Shown one piece after another: positions 23,801-35,800 of a stretch of DNA of 64,000 bases. Positions within the stretch are counted from its first letter, which is position 1. Each line of letters begins with the position of its first letter. The stretch is from Campylorhamphus procurvoides (taxonomy: Eukaryota > Chordata > Aves > Passeriformes > Dendrocolaptidae): the NCBI GenBank assembly GCA_013396655.1, contig WBMV01003354.1, positions 3,732 to 67,731 of the forward strand, read 5' to 3'. Below the pieces are notes generated by a model that was not told the DNA's origin, did not search any database, and saw only the letters and a program-made list of their open reading frames with translations. Both the position numbers and the translations under genes were made by a program.

Positions 23801-26800
23801 AGCTGAAGAGGAGGAAGCAGAACCAGATGAGCACAATAAATCACACACAGGAAATGCTGGTGATGGCTGCCAGATCACTGAGAGGCGAGGTGAGAAGACA
23901 TCAGAGGTAGCCTGTGAAGCAAGCAAAGACTCTGGGCAAGAGGAAGAAGAAACTGAGAATGCAGAGAATATGGATGGTGGCTGTCAAATTGCACCTTGTG
24001 AGAATGAATGTGGTGAGGAAATACCCATGGAACATTCAGATGGGAATCTTCAAACAGACGGGACCTCTCTGCATGAAGATGGTGTGATCTCTGATAGTCT
24101 ACCTTGCAGTCCAGGGATGGAGCCAGAGCTGGAAGATGTGACTGTTTTACAGCATAGTGAAAGTACTGTGGAAACCTCTAAGTCAGATGAACTGCAGCTT
24201 GAAGGTAATGAGGTAGAAGCAAACAGCCTCAGCAGAAGTGTCCCGAGTTCACCTCAACAGGTGTCACTTCAGGAAGAGTTAGAATTCTGTAAACATAGCA
24301 AAATTAATGTTGAATGTGGGACCAAACCTGTTCTGCATGAAAATCTAACAGTCCCTAAATTGGTCATTATGCCTGAAGAATCAGAGGAACGAGAAACTGG
24401 CAGTGATTCCCTAGATGATCCTTATGTGCTTCCTGCAGAAAATGAAATTGCTCATGATGTGCAGACTGCTTCAGGAGCTGATCACAGTAAAAGGGATGAA
24501 TTAGGCACGGATGGTGAAAACAACTTGCTACCCATTGATCATAAAAGCATTGTCACTAGAACACGGTCACTCTCTGGGAAAATGCCAGGCTATGTCCCAG
24601 AAACTGTTCCAGAAGAAACAGGACCTGAAACTGAGTTACCATCTTCCCTCAATGGCTCTGGGAGAGAAGACTTAAGCAATAATTTATTTTCACTGGAAGG
24701 AAAATCAGTGGAAGCCAACAGGGCATTACAAACAAAGTCAAGACGTTTCATTTTCTATCCTCGATCTTGTTCTGTTGAAGGGAGAGAGATACCTATCACT
24801 GTTTACAGAGAAAGTGATGGCTGCATACTGGATGATGTTAGAATAAAAAGGACAGAAGACAATTCATCTTTGCCTTGTATCAATGGTTCCTCAGGTAGTT
24901 TTTCTCAGCGAAATTATCTTTCATCATGTAGCATATCTACTCCATCCTCAGTTGTTGACATACCACCTCCTTTTGAACTTGCCTACATCACCAAAAAGCC
25001 AATCACTAAAAGTTCCCCTTCACTTTTGATAGAAAATGACTCACCTGACAAGTATTCCAAGAAAAAGAAATCTTCTTTTAAGAGGTTCCTTACTCTAAAA
25101 TTCAAGAAAAAAACTGAAAATAAAGTCCATGTAGATGTTAATGTTTCTTCTTCAAGGTCCTCATCAGAGTCCAGCTATCACGGGCCTCCAAGGCTGATGG
25201 AACTAGACAGGAGGAGCCTCAGTAGCTCACCTCAACTAAAATCACAGGTGGGGAAGCTCCGTGCCTCTGAATCTCCCTCAGGTGTTCTCTTCTATAAGGA
25301 TGGTAAAAGAAAAGGAACGCCCAGGTCCTTCAGCAGGAGTGTGTCAAGGGTGGAGTCCTTCGAGGACCGGTCCAGACCGCCTTTCATGCCACTCCCATTG
25401 ACAAAACCTAGGTCTATTTCTTTTCCCAATGCTGACACATCTGACTATGAGAACATTCCTGCTATGAATTCTGACTATGAAAACATACAAATTCCTCCTC
25501 GAAGATCCACCAGAGCAGGAACTTTTACTGAGTTTTTTGAAGATCCCAGCAGGGCATTATCTGCTGCTAATGAGAATGACGGCTATGTGGATATGAGCAG
25601 TTTCACTGGCTTTGAGAACAAGCAGCAAACCACAGACCAGGAAACAGAAAGGTACTGTAATAAATTCTTATGTAAGACCTGTTAGCCTTGGCCAAACAGG
25701 AAAGGCCTCCCCTGCTAGGTATAGTAGGCAGATTCTCCATGTTGGTTTACTTAAACCCCCTCTCAGGAAATGCTTCCAAGAAAGATTGGAAGAATACAAG
25801 ATAAGCCTTTATGAGTGAAAAGAAAAAAGACACCTAATTAACTCTTCACCTTGTAAATGAATACTGGATCTGGATCCTATGATTTGCAGACAGAAACCAA
25901 AGAGCATTCAAAAATAGTTTATCCAGTGGGTATGATTTTTTTGGCTGGGAGGGTGGAGCAGGAAAAGCTTGCTTTGTTCTTCAGTAAGAAAGGTTTCCAA
26001 CTATTTGACTGAATGAAAAGAGAGCCTGGAAGGAGTCCTGCTTCATTTTTTCATTCCTGTCAATTTCTCAAAATAACAATATGTACTTAAGTTATGTTTC
26101 AAAGTACATCAGTTAAGTACCAAAGGACCAGAAAATCCCAAATCATGAACTAATCAAACTAGACAATTAATTTTAGGAGTTGCTTTAAAGACTGTCATGG
26201 CCCTTTGACAGAGCTGCTGATTTATAAATGAATTAAATCGTTCTGTCTGAAATCATATGCACTGCTAGCACTAATAACAGTGTTTCACCTGATTCCATTA
26301 GGTTGTTTGCAGACAAGAAAATGCCTTTTTCATAGTTACATGCACTCAACACCTTTGAATTTGAATCTGTTGACAGATTATAGCATACAATCAGTGGAAT
26401 GCAGAGATGTAAACAAGAAGAGTGTTTTAAGTTCATATTCAATGGGTAGTAATCAAACAAAGCCAATGAATGAAAATTAGTATCTTCAAACTAGTTGCAT
26501 TTTGTTAGAGCTGTGTGGAAAAGATGAAAATATTAAAGCAAGGTTTTTATGTCCATTTCCATCCAGCATTCTTCTCCTAAGGATTTAGTACTCGGGTTTC
26601 TTTGCAATGCTTATTTTTTCTTGTCTTCTCCCCTATCATTGTGAGCGGAACAAACCTTGGGCATTTGACACACCCCTCTTAGGGTAGTTCAGACTTGGGG
26701 AGTAAAAGAACTTTTCTTTAACATCTCTGAATGAGTCTTGCAAACTCTTTCTAAGACAAGAATGATGTGGGATGGTGAGTAGACATGGGAAAAGACATGG

Positions 26801-29800
26801 AGGCTTGAGCTGTGAATCCAAATGGACTTGAAACTGAGGAGTGTAGGACACAGGCCTGTGGTTTAACTCTTTGGAAATGCTGGCTGCCTGCAGTGTTGCC
26901 AGCCCCAGTGATGCTGACACTGGGCTATGGAGTGCAGTGCAGCATCCCAACACACACCACCACGTCCCCAGAGCTGTGTTCAGCACAAACTGCATTGCAC
27001 CCAGCATGCTGACGGTTGCTCCTGAAAAAGCTGGCCAGTTCTTTCTGTCCATGAAACGCCGCCCATTTTAGGCAGTTCTTGAAGACCCAAGTTAAAAATA
27101 TTAGAACTACGTCAATTGCTGTGACTTGGGCCCATTTATGAACTTCCTGTGGAAGCCTGTAGTTTCAAAGGGAGAGCCAATCCAAACTGGTTCAGGAAGT
27201 CTCAAGGTCAAGGCGTGAACATAATTCTTCAGTCTGCTGCTTGTTGTGCATGCAGTTTTTGCTGTTGGGGGTGAAATGAAGGCTAGGCTCCTGTACAACG
27301 CCTTTGTCAAGATAACCAGGGTGGAGGGGAAGAGCAACAGGCAGACATTATTGCTGCTGCAATTGCTCTTATTTGCTGTATTTGTCAGCATGTTTTGGAC
27401 AAAGATGTGCCAGAAAAGTTTTGATGAAATGTAAATGAGTTATACATATGCAATGGCATAATATACTTGAAGTAACAGTGTGTGGTCTAATTGTAAAGCA
27501 AAACAAATCATACAAGCGCATGCACTTACTTAGACACGCATACATGATATGTGGACGTGGATGTTTTACTTCCTGCTCTAGCAGTTCTCCCTAAAATGCC
27601 TCACCATGGATGTAAGATTTCTAGTAGGAATACCTATCAAACAGGGATAAGAAATTACCTTGAATTCCAGGCTGCTCATATCTGGAGGCTTATTTCAATG
27701 ATTTGAGAGTACAGGTGTGTTGGATTACACTCTTGCAGGACATGGGACTTGAGCCCATGAACTCCTCTTTGATGCATTCACCTGAGCACTTGTATTTAGC
27801 ATTTGTTGATACTGTACGGAATTGCTATATTTTTGATGAATGGCCAAGTACAAATCTTTTATTACACTTCAGAGAACAAAATGTGAGAGTGTTATAAAAG
27901 ATTATAATAATCCAGAAACCTTCACTACCATGTGTGACCAGGAAAAGGTGGGATGGGAGGGGGACTCACAGAAACTGTCAGATGAGAAGATTCACTGTTT
28001 AATTTTCTTGCTTGAAAGGAAAGACCATGTGTAGTGGATTTAAACCAATAATTTCTAATTAGAAGGAACCAAATTTGTAGAAAATGTTCAATAAGGAAAG
28101 TGTTCAAGAAATAAATCTCGACTTAGAATTACCATTGCCAGACTGGAACTGGGGATACTGCTCCCTGAAGAACAAAAATCTAGTTATCTGGTATTAATAA
28201 TTAAACTCTAATTCAGGTGTATAATAATATAGATCATCATTAGACTTCTCTACCGTACAGAAATAATGCATCTTAAATGGAATTGGACAAAACTCCCTCG
28301 ATCTTTTCCCAGTTCACATAGCCTCAATCAGACTCCATTTTCCTGTGTAACCTGCTGTAGGAGACCTTGCCTTGGCAGCAGGGGTTGGACTAGATCATCT
28401 GCAGAGATCCCTTCCAACCATAAAAATACTGCAATTCACTGGGTTTTTTGATGAATGTTGTTATATTCATCACAGTAAAACAAATACATGAATATTGTTA
28501 TATTACCAATGTAATTTATATAACCTCAAGGAAATTCACAGTGCTTTAATTTACATAAAAGACCAGTAAGTTTCCAAATAAAAAGGAGGTTCTTAGAAAA
28601 CCCAATATAGCAATATTGCCGGATTAGTCCAAGAGGCAGCATGTCAACTACTGAAAGAATCTATCAACCCTTTATCAAAGGCAGATGCAGAATACAGGTC
28701 CACTCCATTTGCAGCTCTAATATGTTTAAAAATCAGACAAGTACTTGCTGAACTGAGGTGCTAATTAACCTACAAGGCTGTTACTTAATCTCAGAGCAGA
28801 GAGGCACAACTTGACAGTCTGATGTATACAAAGGCCGAATACCCAGGACTGTTCTATGATGTCCAGCAGAGTGAGCTGAATTAAACCTGCATGCGACTGC
28901 ACCCATTACAGAGAGAATCTGCTATGTACTGCAGATTTGCCCTGGATGATGTTTATAGGGCATAGAAGTGATACTGGTGTGATTTAGGCACTCTTAGCAT
29001 CATGCAGAAAAAAAGCGCATGTGCTGCAGACAGGGTGGTGAGAGTGCACATTGGCAAGATGTTTGAAATGGTCAGGCCTTTTACTGTCAATGAGTGTTCT
29101 GTGCACGTCCTTCTCTTCTCCCACCCCCACCCTGAGCCTTACTGAGAAGATTTATTGAATTGAAGATTTATTGCACATTAGAATTCTGCAGCCTTTCCAG
29201 AATCCACTGCTCAATGACAAGGGGTATATCTCTAGATTGGATTTGTACCAAAAAGCAACAGAATGATACTGTATTTTAAAGACAAATCTAATCTCGTAGT
29301 TTGTGGTTCGGTGTGCCACCCAGCAAAGTGATTTATAATGTACAGCACATTTTTAATTATCCAACAAGAATTCTTCTTTTACAGGATCCAAAGGGGGGTT
29401 AATGTAAAAAACTGCCTTAAAGATTTGTTGTTTAGTGGCATAGAACAATTAATTTTATCTTAATCAACCAATTACAGTTAATGGATGAAAGAACATATCT
29501 GAGGCACTGTCTGTTTTGCCAAGAACCCTCTTAAAGAGCTTATTTACGGACCCCTCCATTTGAGTAATTGGCTGCATTAATTACATGCTGTCTGTCAGAA
29601 GTGTAGAGCAAGCAGATTTAGACCTATCATCAGAGAACACCTTTTGGTGCTCCGTCTAACTCGTGCTACACCAGCTTTACCAGTATCACAGGGATGTCCT
29701 CAGTCTTCTTTTTCTCAAGGCAAATACAGCTAGGTACTGATCCACTGAGACAAGTGATAGTTACTTGTGTCTGTTGTGAAGTCTCCATCCAGCCACTTTC

Positions 29801-32800
29801 AGCTGTCTCAGATTAAATACTTCTTTAGTCTGTTGGCAGTTTGTCCTTGTGTCTTGGATACATCTAATAAACTCAGCTATAAACCCACTACGTCCCCCTG
29901 ATGGGTCCTCTGGGCAGGTGGATCTATTCAAGAATAGCTAGTTTGGTGTTTCTGATGAAAGTTTCTTATCCCCTTACATTTCAGGTATCAGTCTGTATTC
30001 TTAGTTCTGAGAGCAGGCTAGAAGAGCTCAGAAAGGACTCTTCCTTAGCACATCTTCAGAAGTAATGACTGCATACAGTAGAATACATCTCTGAAGTCAA
30101 ATATTCTGGTCCTTAAATAGACCAGGGCAATATGTGAGATAAAACTGGGCACCGCAAAATCTTTCCTTTAAACTTTCTAGTCTCACATTGCCATGCTTAA
30201 AAAATCCAGACAATGGCAGTGAAATAAAACCACATCACAGTGAATACACTCAGGGTAAAGAGCCACTGTGAGAGTGACATATATTAAGATGATAAAAAAT
30301 GTAAAAACCATATTTTAAGTTGTCTGGACAACTAACTTGTCGTTTGATTGCAGTTCTAAGGAAAAATATTGCTTCAGTGGCTGTGTTATAAAATATGTGT
30401 GCCTAACTGAAAAGTCCAAGAAAAAACCCCTGCAAATCAGAAGAATTTCATAGTTCCTGGCTTTTTTCTGATTGTTCAATTTTCAAGTTAACCCCCCCCC
30501 CCCCCAAACTAAAGTAAATTCTGAAGTAAACCATGCTTTTGAGTTACAGAATTAAGATGGTTTTGATTTTCCAGAATTATTGGGGGGGAAATGGGTGGAA
30601 TTATTTAATAGATTCATCCCTGCCAAATGGCATAAAACCTGATTTTTCGACTAAAAAAGCCTCAGCCAAAAAAAAGTACAGTTAGCTCTAATTTTAATCA
30701 GGGAACTGAACCTGACCTTTTAGGAGACAGTGGAGAGCCACTGAGCACTTTCCTTCAGCCCTACAGATTAGCAGTTAAGCTCTGCTTCTCTCCTGAAAAT
30801 ACCCTCCTTTAACAACTGGGTGAATCTCTGAAATACAAGAAAACTAAGTTCACTTGTTGATGTTTCCCCCAAATGTCACGAAAGAAAAGCCAGATAGCAA
30901 GGTCTTGGTTAGTTTAGAATTCCAGGAACTTTGTTTTCCTGGTCAGGCTGCAGGGTAGTTGAGTCTTAAATTTAGTATGTTCTTTCAAGTTCAAAGGGTA
31001 TCCCTGATGGAAGGACAGGCATGAAAATAAGAGGTTTTTTAGTAGTGTCAGTCACTTTCATATTGTCTCGGATCTCTCTGCATACTAATACAAAAAGCTG
31101 CCAAACGTCCCTGCCCTTCTGACAGGGAGGTATTTAAGCACACCCACCTTGCAGGAACTCAGGAACTTTAAAACCCAAGAGACTGGGCACTGGATGTTCT
31201 GCCCTGATCTTTGTGAAGGGGACAGGAGCATTCGGAATGCTGTCTCTCTCCCACTGCCCGAGGTCACTGAACCTTGCAGCACCAGCATTAAGAAGCCCTA
31301 TTACGGTAGTGCAGGAAAAGGGGATTGCATTTTTCAGAGTTTTTCAACCCATGACTAAATTACATGACAAGTATATGCTGGTCTGACAGCAACAGACAGC
31401 TTGGTTTTCAGCTTGTATTTCGAGGGATCTGCTACCTAAAGCTTCCCAAGTCTTTCCTACTAGCAAAATTATTTGGGGGATCTTAGCACAAGATTGAGAT
31501 ACATTTAGCACAAACTACCACTGCTTCAGAAAGACTCTGTGGGAGAAGTTTAGGGCAGGGCTGAAAATGCTATGAAAATGGTCTTAAAGGGTGAAGGCCA
31601 ATTTGGTCAATAACAAGAAAGATTGTATCATCTGTACTACAGATTCCTTCGTGGCTCTGGCAACACAAATAGCTGGAGTAATGCTGACAGCAGTAAGGGA
31701 GGAGTTTGTTAAGTCTCACTTCTGTCAAAAATACCTTGTTCCTTCTTGTTTTGAGTTGCTTGTTTGTTTTTGGTTTGTTTTTTAATAGAGTATATTGCAG
31801 TTGTCACTAGAGAGGCTTCCTTCTGATCCTAGCTTCACTACGTTTTTCCCCTGGTTTTTCCCAGACCTGGCTGCATGGTGTTGATAAAGCAGCTGATCCT
31901 GCTGATACAGGGAAATGACAACTCCCATCTTAAGAGTTCTGCAGGGCAGCATGGTGTTCATTATGTTGAACTTACTGTGAGTATTTCCCCTGGAAAATAT
32001 GGAATGAAAAAATGAAAATAGAACATAAAGACTGATTCCAAGTTTTAGTGATTAGATTACACTGCCAAAAATAAACAAAGAAATAATAATCAGGAATATA
32101 CCCCTGATCTCCAACTGTGATACGTGCCATATCATCAGACAGTTTCTTTTCCTGGAATGCATCATCTTTTTCTAAGTGGATCTAGGAATCATAGGCAAAA
32201 GAACATTAGTAAATGTGTCATAGTCAGAAGAGTGACTATGGAAGTTGGAATCTGGATGAGAAAATGATACTGTGTCAGATGCTCATTTGGGGTGCATTTG
32301 TATCCTCTGATGATTTGTACCTCTGAAGATATGAAGTTTATGATTTGACTGCCTTGATGAGTCAGGCTGGCACCTGAAAATAGAACGAGCTGAAACATTT
32401 TCTGAAAGGGAAAAATTCTCAAAAGCATTCTATGTGAATGATACATCTGTTTTGACAGGATCTAAACAAACTCCCATATGCTGTAGCCCAGGATACAGAA
32501 AATCCACTTGCTGCTTCTCACAGGCCTGGGTTTTGTCCCAGATCACTTTGAATCAGTCAGCACTGGTAATTAGATTATGACTTTTCACTACTATTATGAC
32601 TTAAGATTATGTTAAACTGAGTATTCTTAAAGGATTATAATGAATTGTATCCATTTGCTGCTGCAATGATCACATTTGCCTAACTGACACCTAATCACAT
32701 CTCATCCAGCCTAGAGTCCAGAATCAATAGTGTAGTTCTAGCTGTACTCTGAGTTTCAGGACTATATGTGCTAAAGTACAGAGTAGCTGTATTGTACAAA

Positions 32801-35800
32801 CCTAGAGACACTAAGGAACAGGACTTGTAAAGATATTCTGGTTCTATGTAGCTCAATGTAGCCAGTAGCCTCCCTGTGCAGCCATGAAGCACATCTGGAC
32901 CAGATTCTTACTTATTTAAAACTTTAAAACCCTTTATTATACCTGTAAGACAGCAGAACTGTCCACCAACACCGAACATCTCCAGGAGAGCCCACCATGT
33001 GTGACAAACACGCTTTTGTTCTGCCTGGCTCCATTTGCAAAACTCCCACACAATGATTTATGCAGACCTTTCTCTGATTTCTGTCAGGAAAACCTCTGCT
33101 GGGATTGTTGGATAGAAGAGCTTTGGTATGGCTGTGAAGCTAATGATTTAATGAACATGAAATCTCTGTGGTGGCTCATATGACATGTAAATAATATGTT
33201 TGAAGGAGTCTATAAAGGGTAGAGTTGCCTTTAATAACCTATTATGTATTATCAGCTGCCCCATTGTGCCTTCTGGCATGGTGGGGTGCTGGGTGCGGTG
33301 CAGTCAAGCGTCAGCCCTCACTAGTTCATTGCCAGGTCATCTCTGGGGAGGAAGCGTTCCCTGTTTACAGGAAATGCAGGACAAGGGCCAGAGGGCCAGG
33401 CTGAGCGCGAGCTGAGGCCACCAGAGCTCCCCGCCTCACCCCTGGGCCTGGGAGAGCAGGGAGGGGATATGCCCCTTGTTCAAGGCCCAAGGACACTGTG
33501 TTTTATTTTCAGGCATGTCCAGCTTTTACTTTTGCTTTGTTTTCCTGAGTGGTTTAAAGCCACACGATGGGGAGGGTCACAGTGCTCGCAGACAGCAGTG
33601 CAACCCAGGGTACATGTCGCAGAGCCTCAGGTGTGGAGTGGCTGTGCAGGTTGGTGCAGGTGCCTCAAAGCAAGAGCAGCCCATCCAGCCTAACACATCT
33701 GGCACATAGCTAGTGAAACTTCAATCTCAAGCTTTCTCCTACTCCTCTACTCATAGTGACCCAGGCTGGGTCAGAGAACATTGCCTGAGATGGAGGCCAG
33801 ACATCTTCATGCTCCTCACTGCCTGCATTCCCTTCCAAAACCCAATCTGCACCAGAGCCGTTTTTCTCTGAGCACCTACAGGAGCAGTGGTTGAAGGTGG
33901 GAAAGTTTTGTCCCTAAAGTTGTCTGGAATAGAGCAAAAGCCATATGCACCTGACCAAAAATCCTCTTCTCCTCCCCTGTATTCCGCACCACAACAATTC
34001 AAGAAAGAGCAAAACTCAAATTGAAATGCTTGTGGCATGAGGAAGAAGTCCTTTCTGGCCTTGGCAGGCAAACAAGTTAATGCCTCAGAATGTGAAATGT
34101 GATTATTCCTGTGTTACCTTGCCTTGACAGGCTGTGTATGTTATTAGCAGACATCATGTCTTTCCTGCCCTTTTCAGGCTTCACATACAGTGTTTGCCTC
34201 AATGATCTGCCATAATGGGGAACTGACTGGTTAAACACATGCTGCACTAATAGGCATTTCCTTTTATTGGCTCTAAATACATTTGGACTTTATTTTCCTT
34301 TAGTAATGAGTCTTCCTTTTGCAGAATGAATTAAAATAATAATTTAAAAATGGATACAAGAAAATAAATAATCAGATTTAATAGAACAGGGTCATTCAGC
34401 ACAGCATTACCTCTCCCAATTACTATCCTGCACTGAATTCATATGATTTTAATTTTTTGCAATAAGGATGTCACTGTCTGAGAAAGGCTTTGAATTAGTA
34501 ACTGCTGAGCATGAGACTTGAATTAAAGCCAGGGACAGGCATGCAGAAAAAAAGCTGGATTCAGTCCTCTCGGTCCAACAATAGAGGGTTGGGATTTGGG
34601 GGGCATTGATTACTTTTCCCTTCCCACTGGATGAAGGGAATTTTATATATGTGGGCTTTGCATAACCCAGCTGTGTCCAGGTGAGGTTCTGGTCTTCCAT
34701 CCCATACATTATAACCAGTTATGAGCTAAGATCCCTGTGACAGAGGAGTTAAAATGGGCACAGGCTGGGGTCTGTGGATAGGAAGGTTGTGGCAGCAATT
34801 TAGTAGTCATTTGTAAATTGAGCGTATCTGATTCTAAGTTGATGTGTCAAGCTCATCACCACTCAACTGGCTTCAAGGAAGTTATACTTGTAGAGGATGT
34901 ACTCCACAGAGAAAGAATAACTGTTTGTACGTGTAGTCCCTGTAAACTTGCTTTGCTGACTCAGATCAAATAATTGCCAATCACCAATACACACAGAAAA
35001 ATATTTAGATTAATAACTGCCATTCATTTCAGAACTTTGGTGGATCTCAACTAACAGAACTCAACTCCACAACCATTCTCTCTTTAGCAAAGAATTGAAA
35101 GAATTGTCTTTTAGCAATCCAGAACCATGGTTTGCTAATGAATGGAAAAAACATCCTAGGCAAAAAGACATTCTGTCACCCACAAAAGGCAGAGCAGAAG
35201 TCAGCACTTACCACAGAAACACAGAGAGTTCACTTACTTCCTATTGCCACTACATGGAAACAGTGCATATGGCAAGCCATATGTTGATAATTACTGACAA
35301 AAGCAGCTTTTAATACAGTGGTCGCACTGTAAGAATGAGACCAAGGATGTGATTTCTAGCCTCTTCTTCTTTCATCTTCTAGTGGCATTTTTTGCCAAAT
35401 ATTGCTTTGATTTTTACTTCCAGATGCTTTTGAAACCATGAGAAATTTTCAGAAAATAAATCAGGGGGTTCTTTGGCCTTCAAGTACATTGGTAGTAATT
35501 AATTTGCATCATCTAATTTGCAGTTTGCAACAGATGCAAAGAAAAGAACTATTCTCTCTTTCTCTGTCATGGCACCAACTGGGGATATAGAGTGAAAGAC
35601 CACAAGGAGGCAGCAGGGAAGTAATCCAGGTAATCCAGGTGTCTGAATGTTGAACAGATACCTGTTAACCAAATGCTGACACAGTCCATGCTACAGTTCA
35701 GCAATACTGCAAGTTCTGCTACTGTATAAGCCTTTAATAATGCCATTCATAATGATTACAAGACTCATATACTGAGGCATTTTCCCCAAATTATAATGTG

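Noticed and set aside
22824..25686. A 953-codon open frame read as a complete single-exon gene starting at 22824
   Set aside because: The first codon is GTG, the frame is open upstream to the acceptor at 22704, and the last 11 codons are intronic read-through after the donor at 25652. It is FGD5 exon 2.
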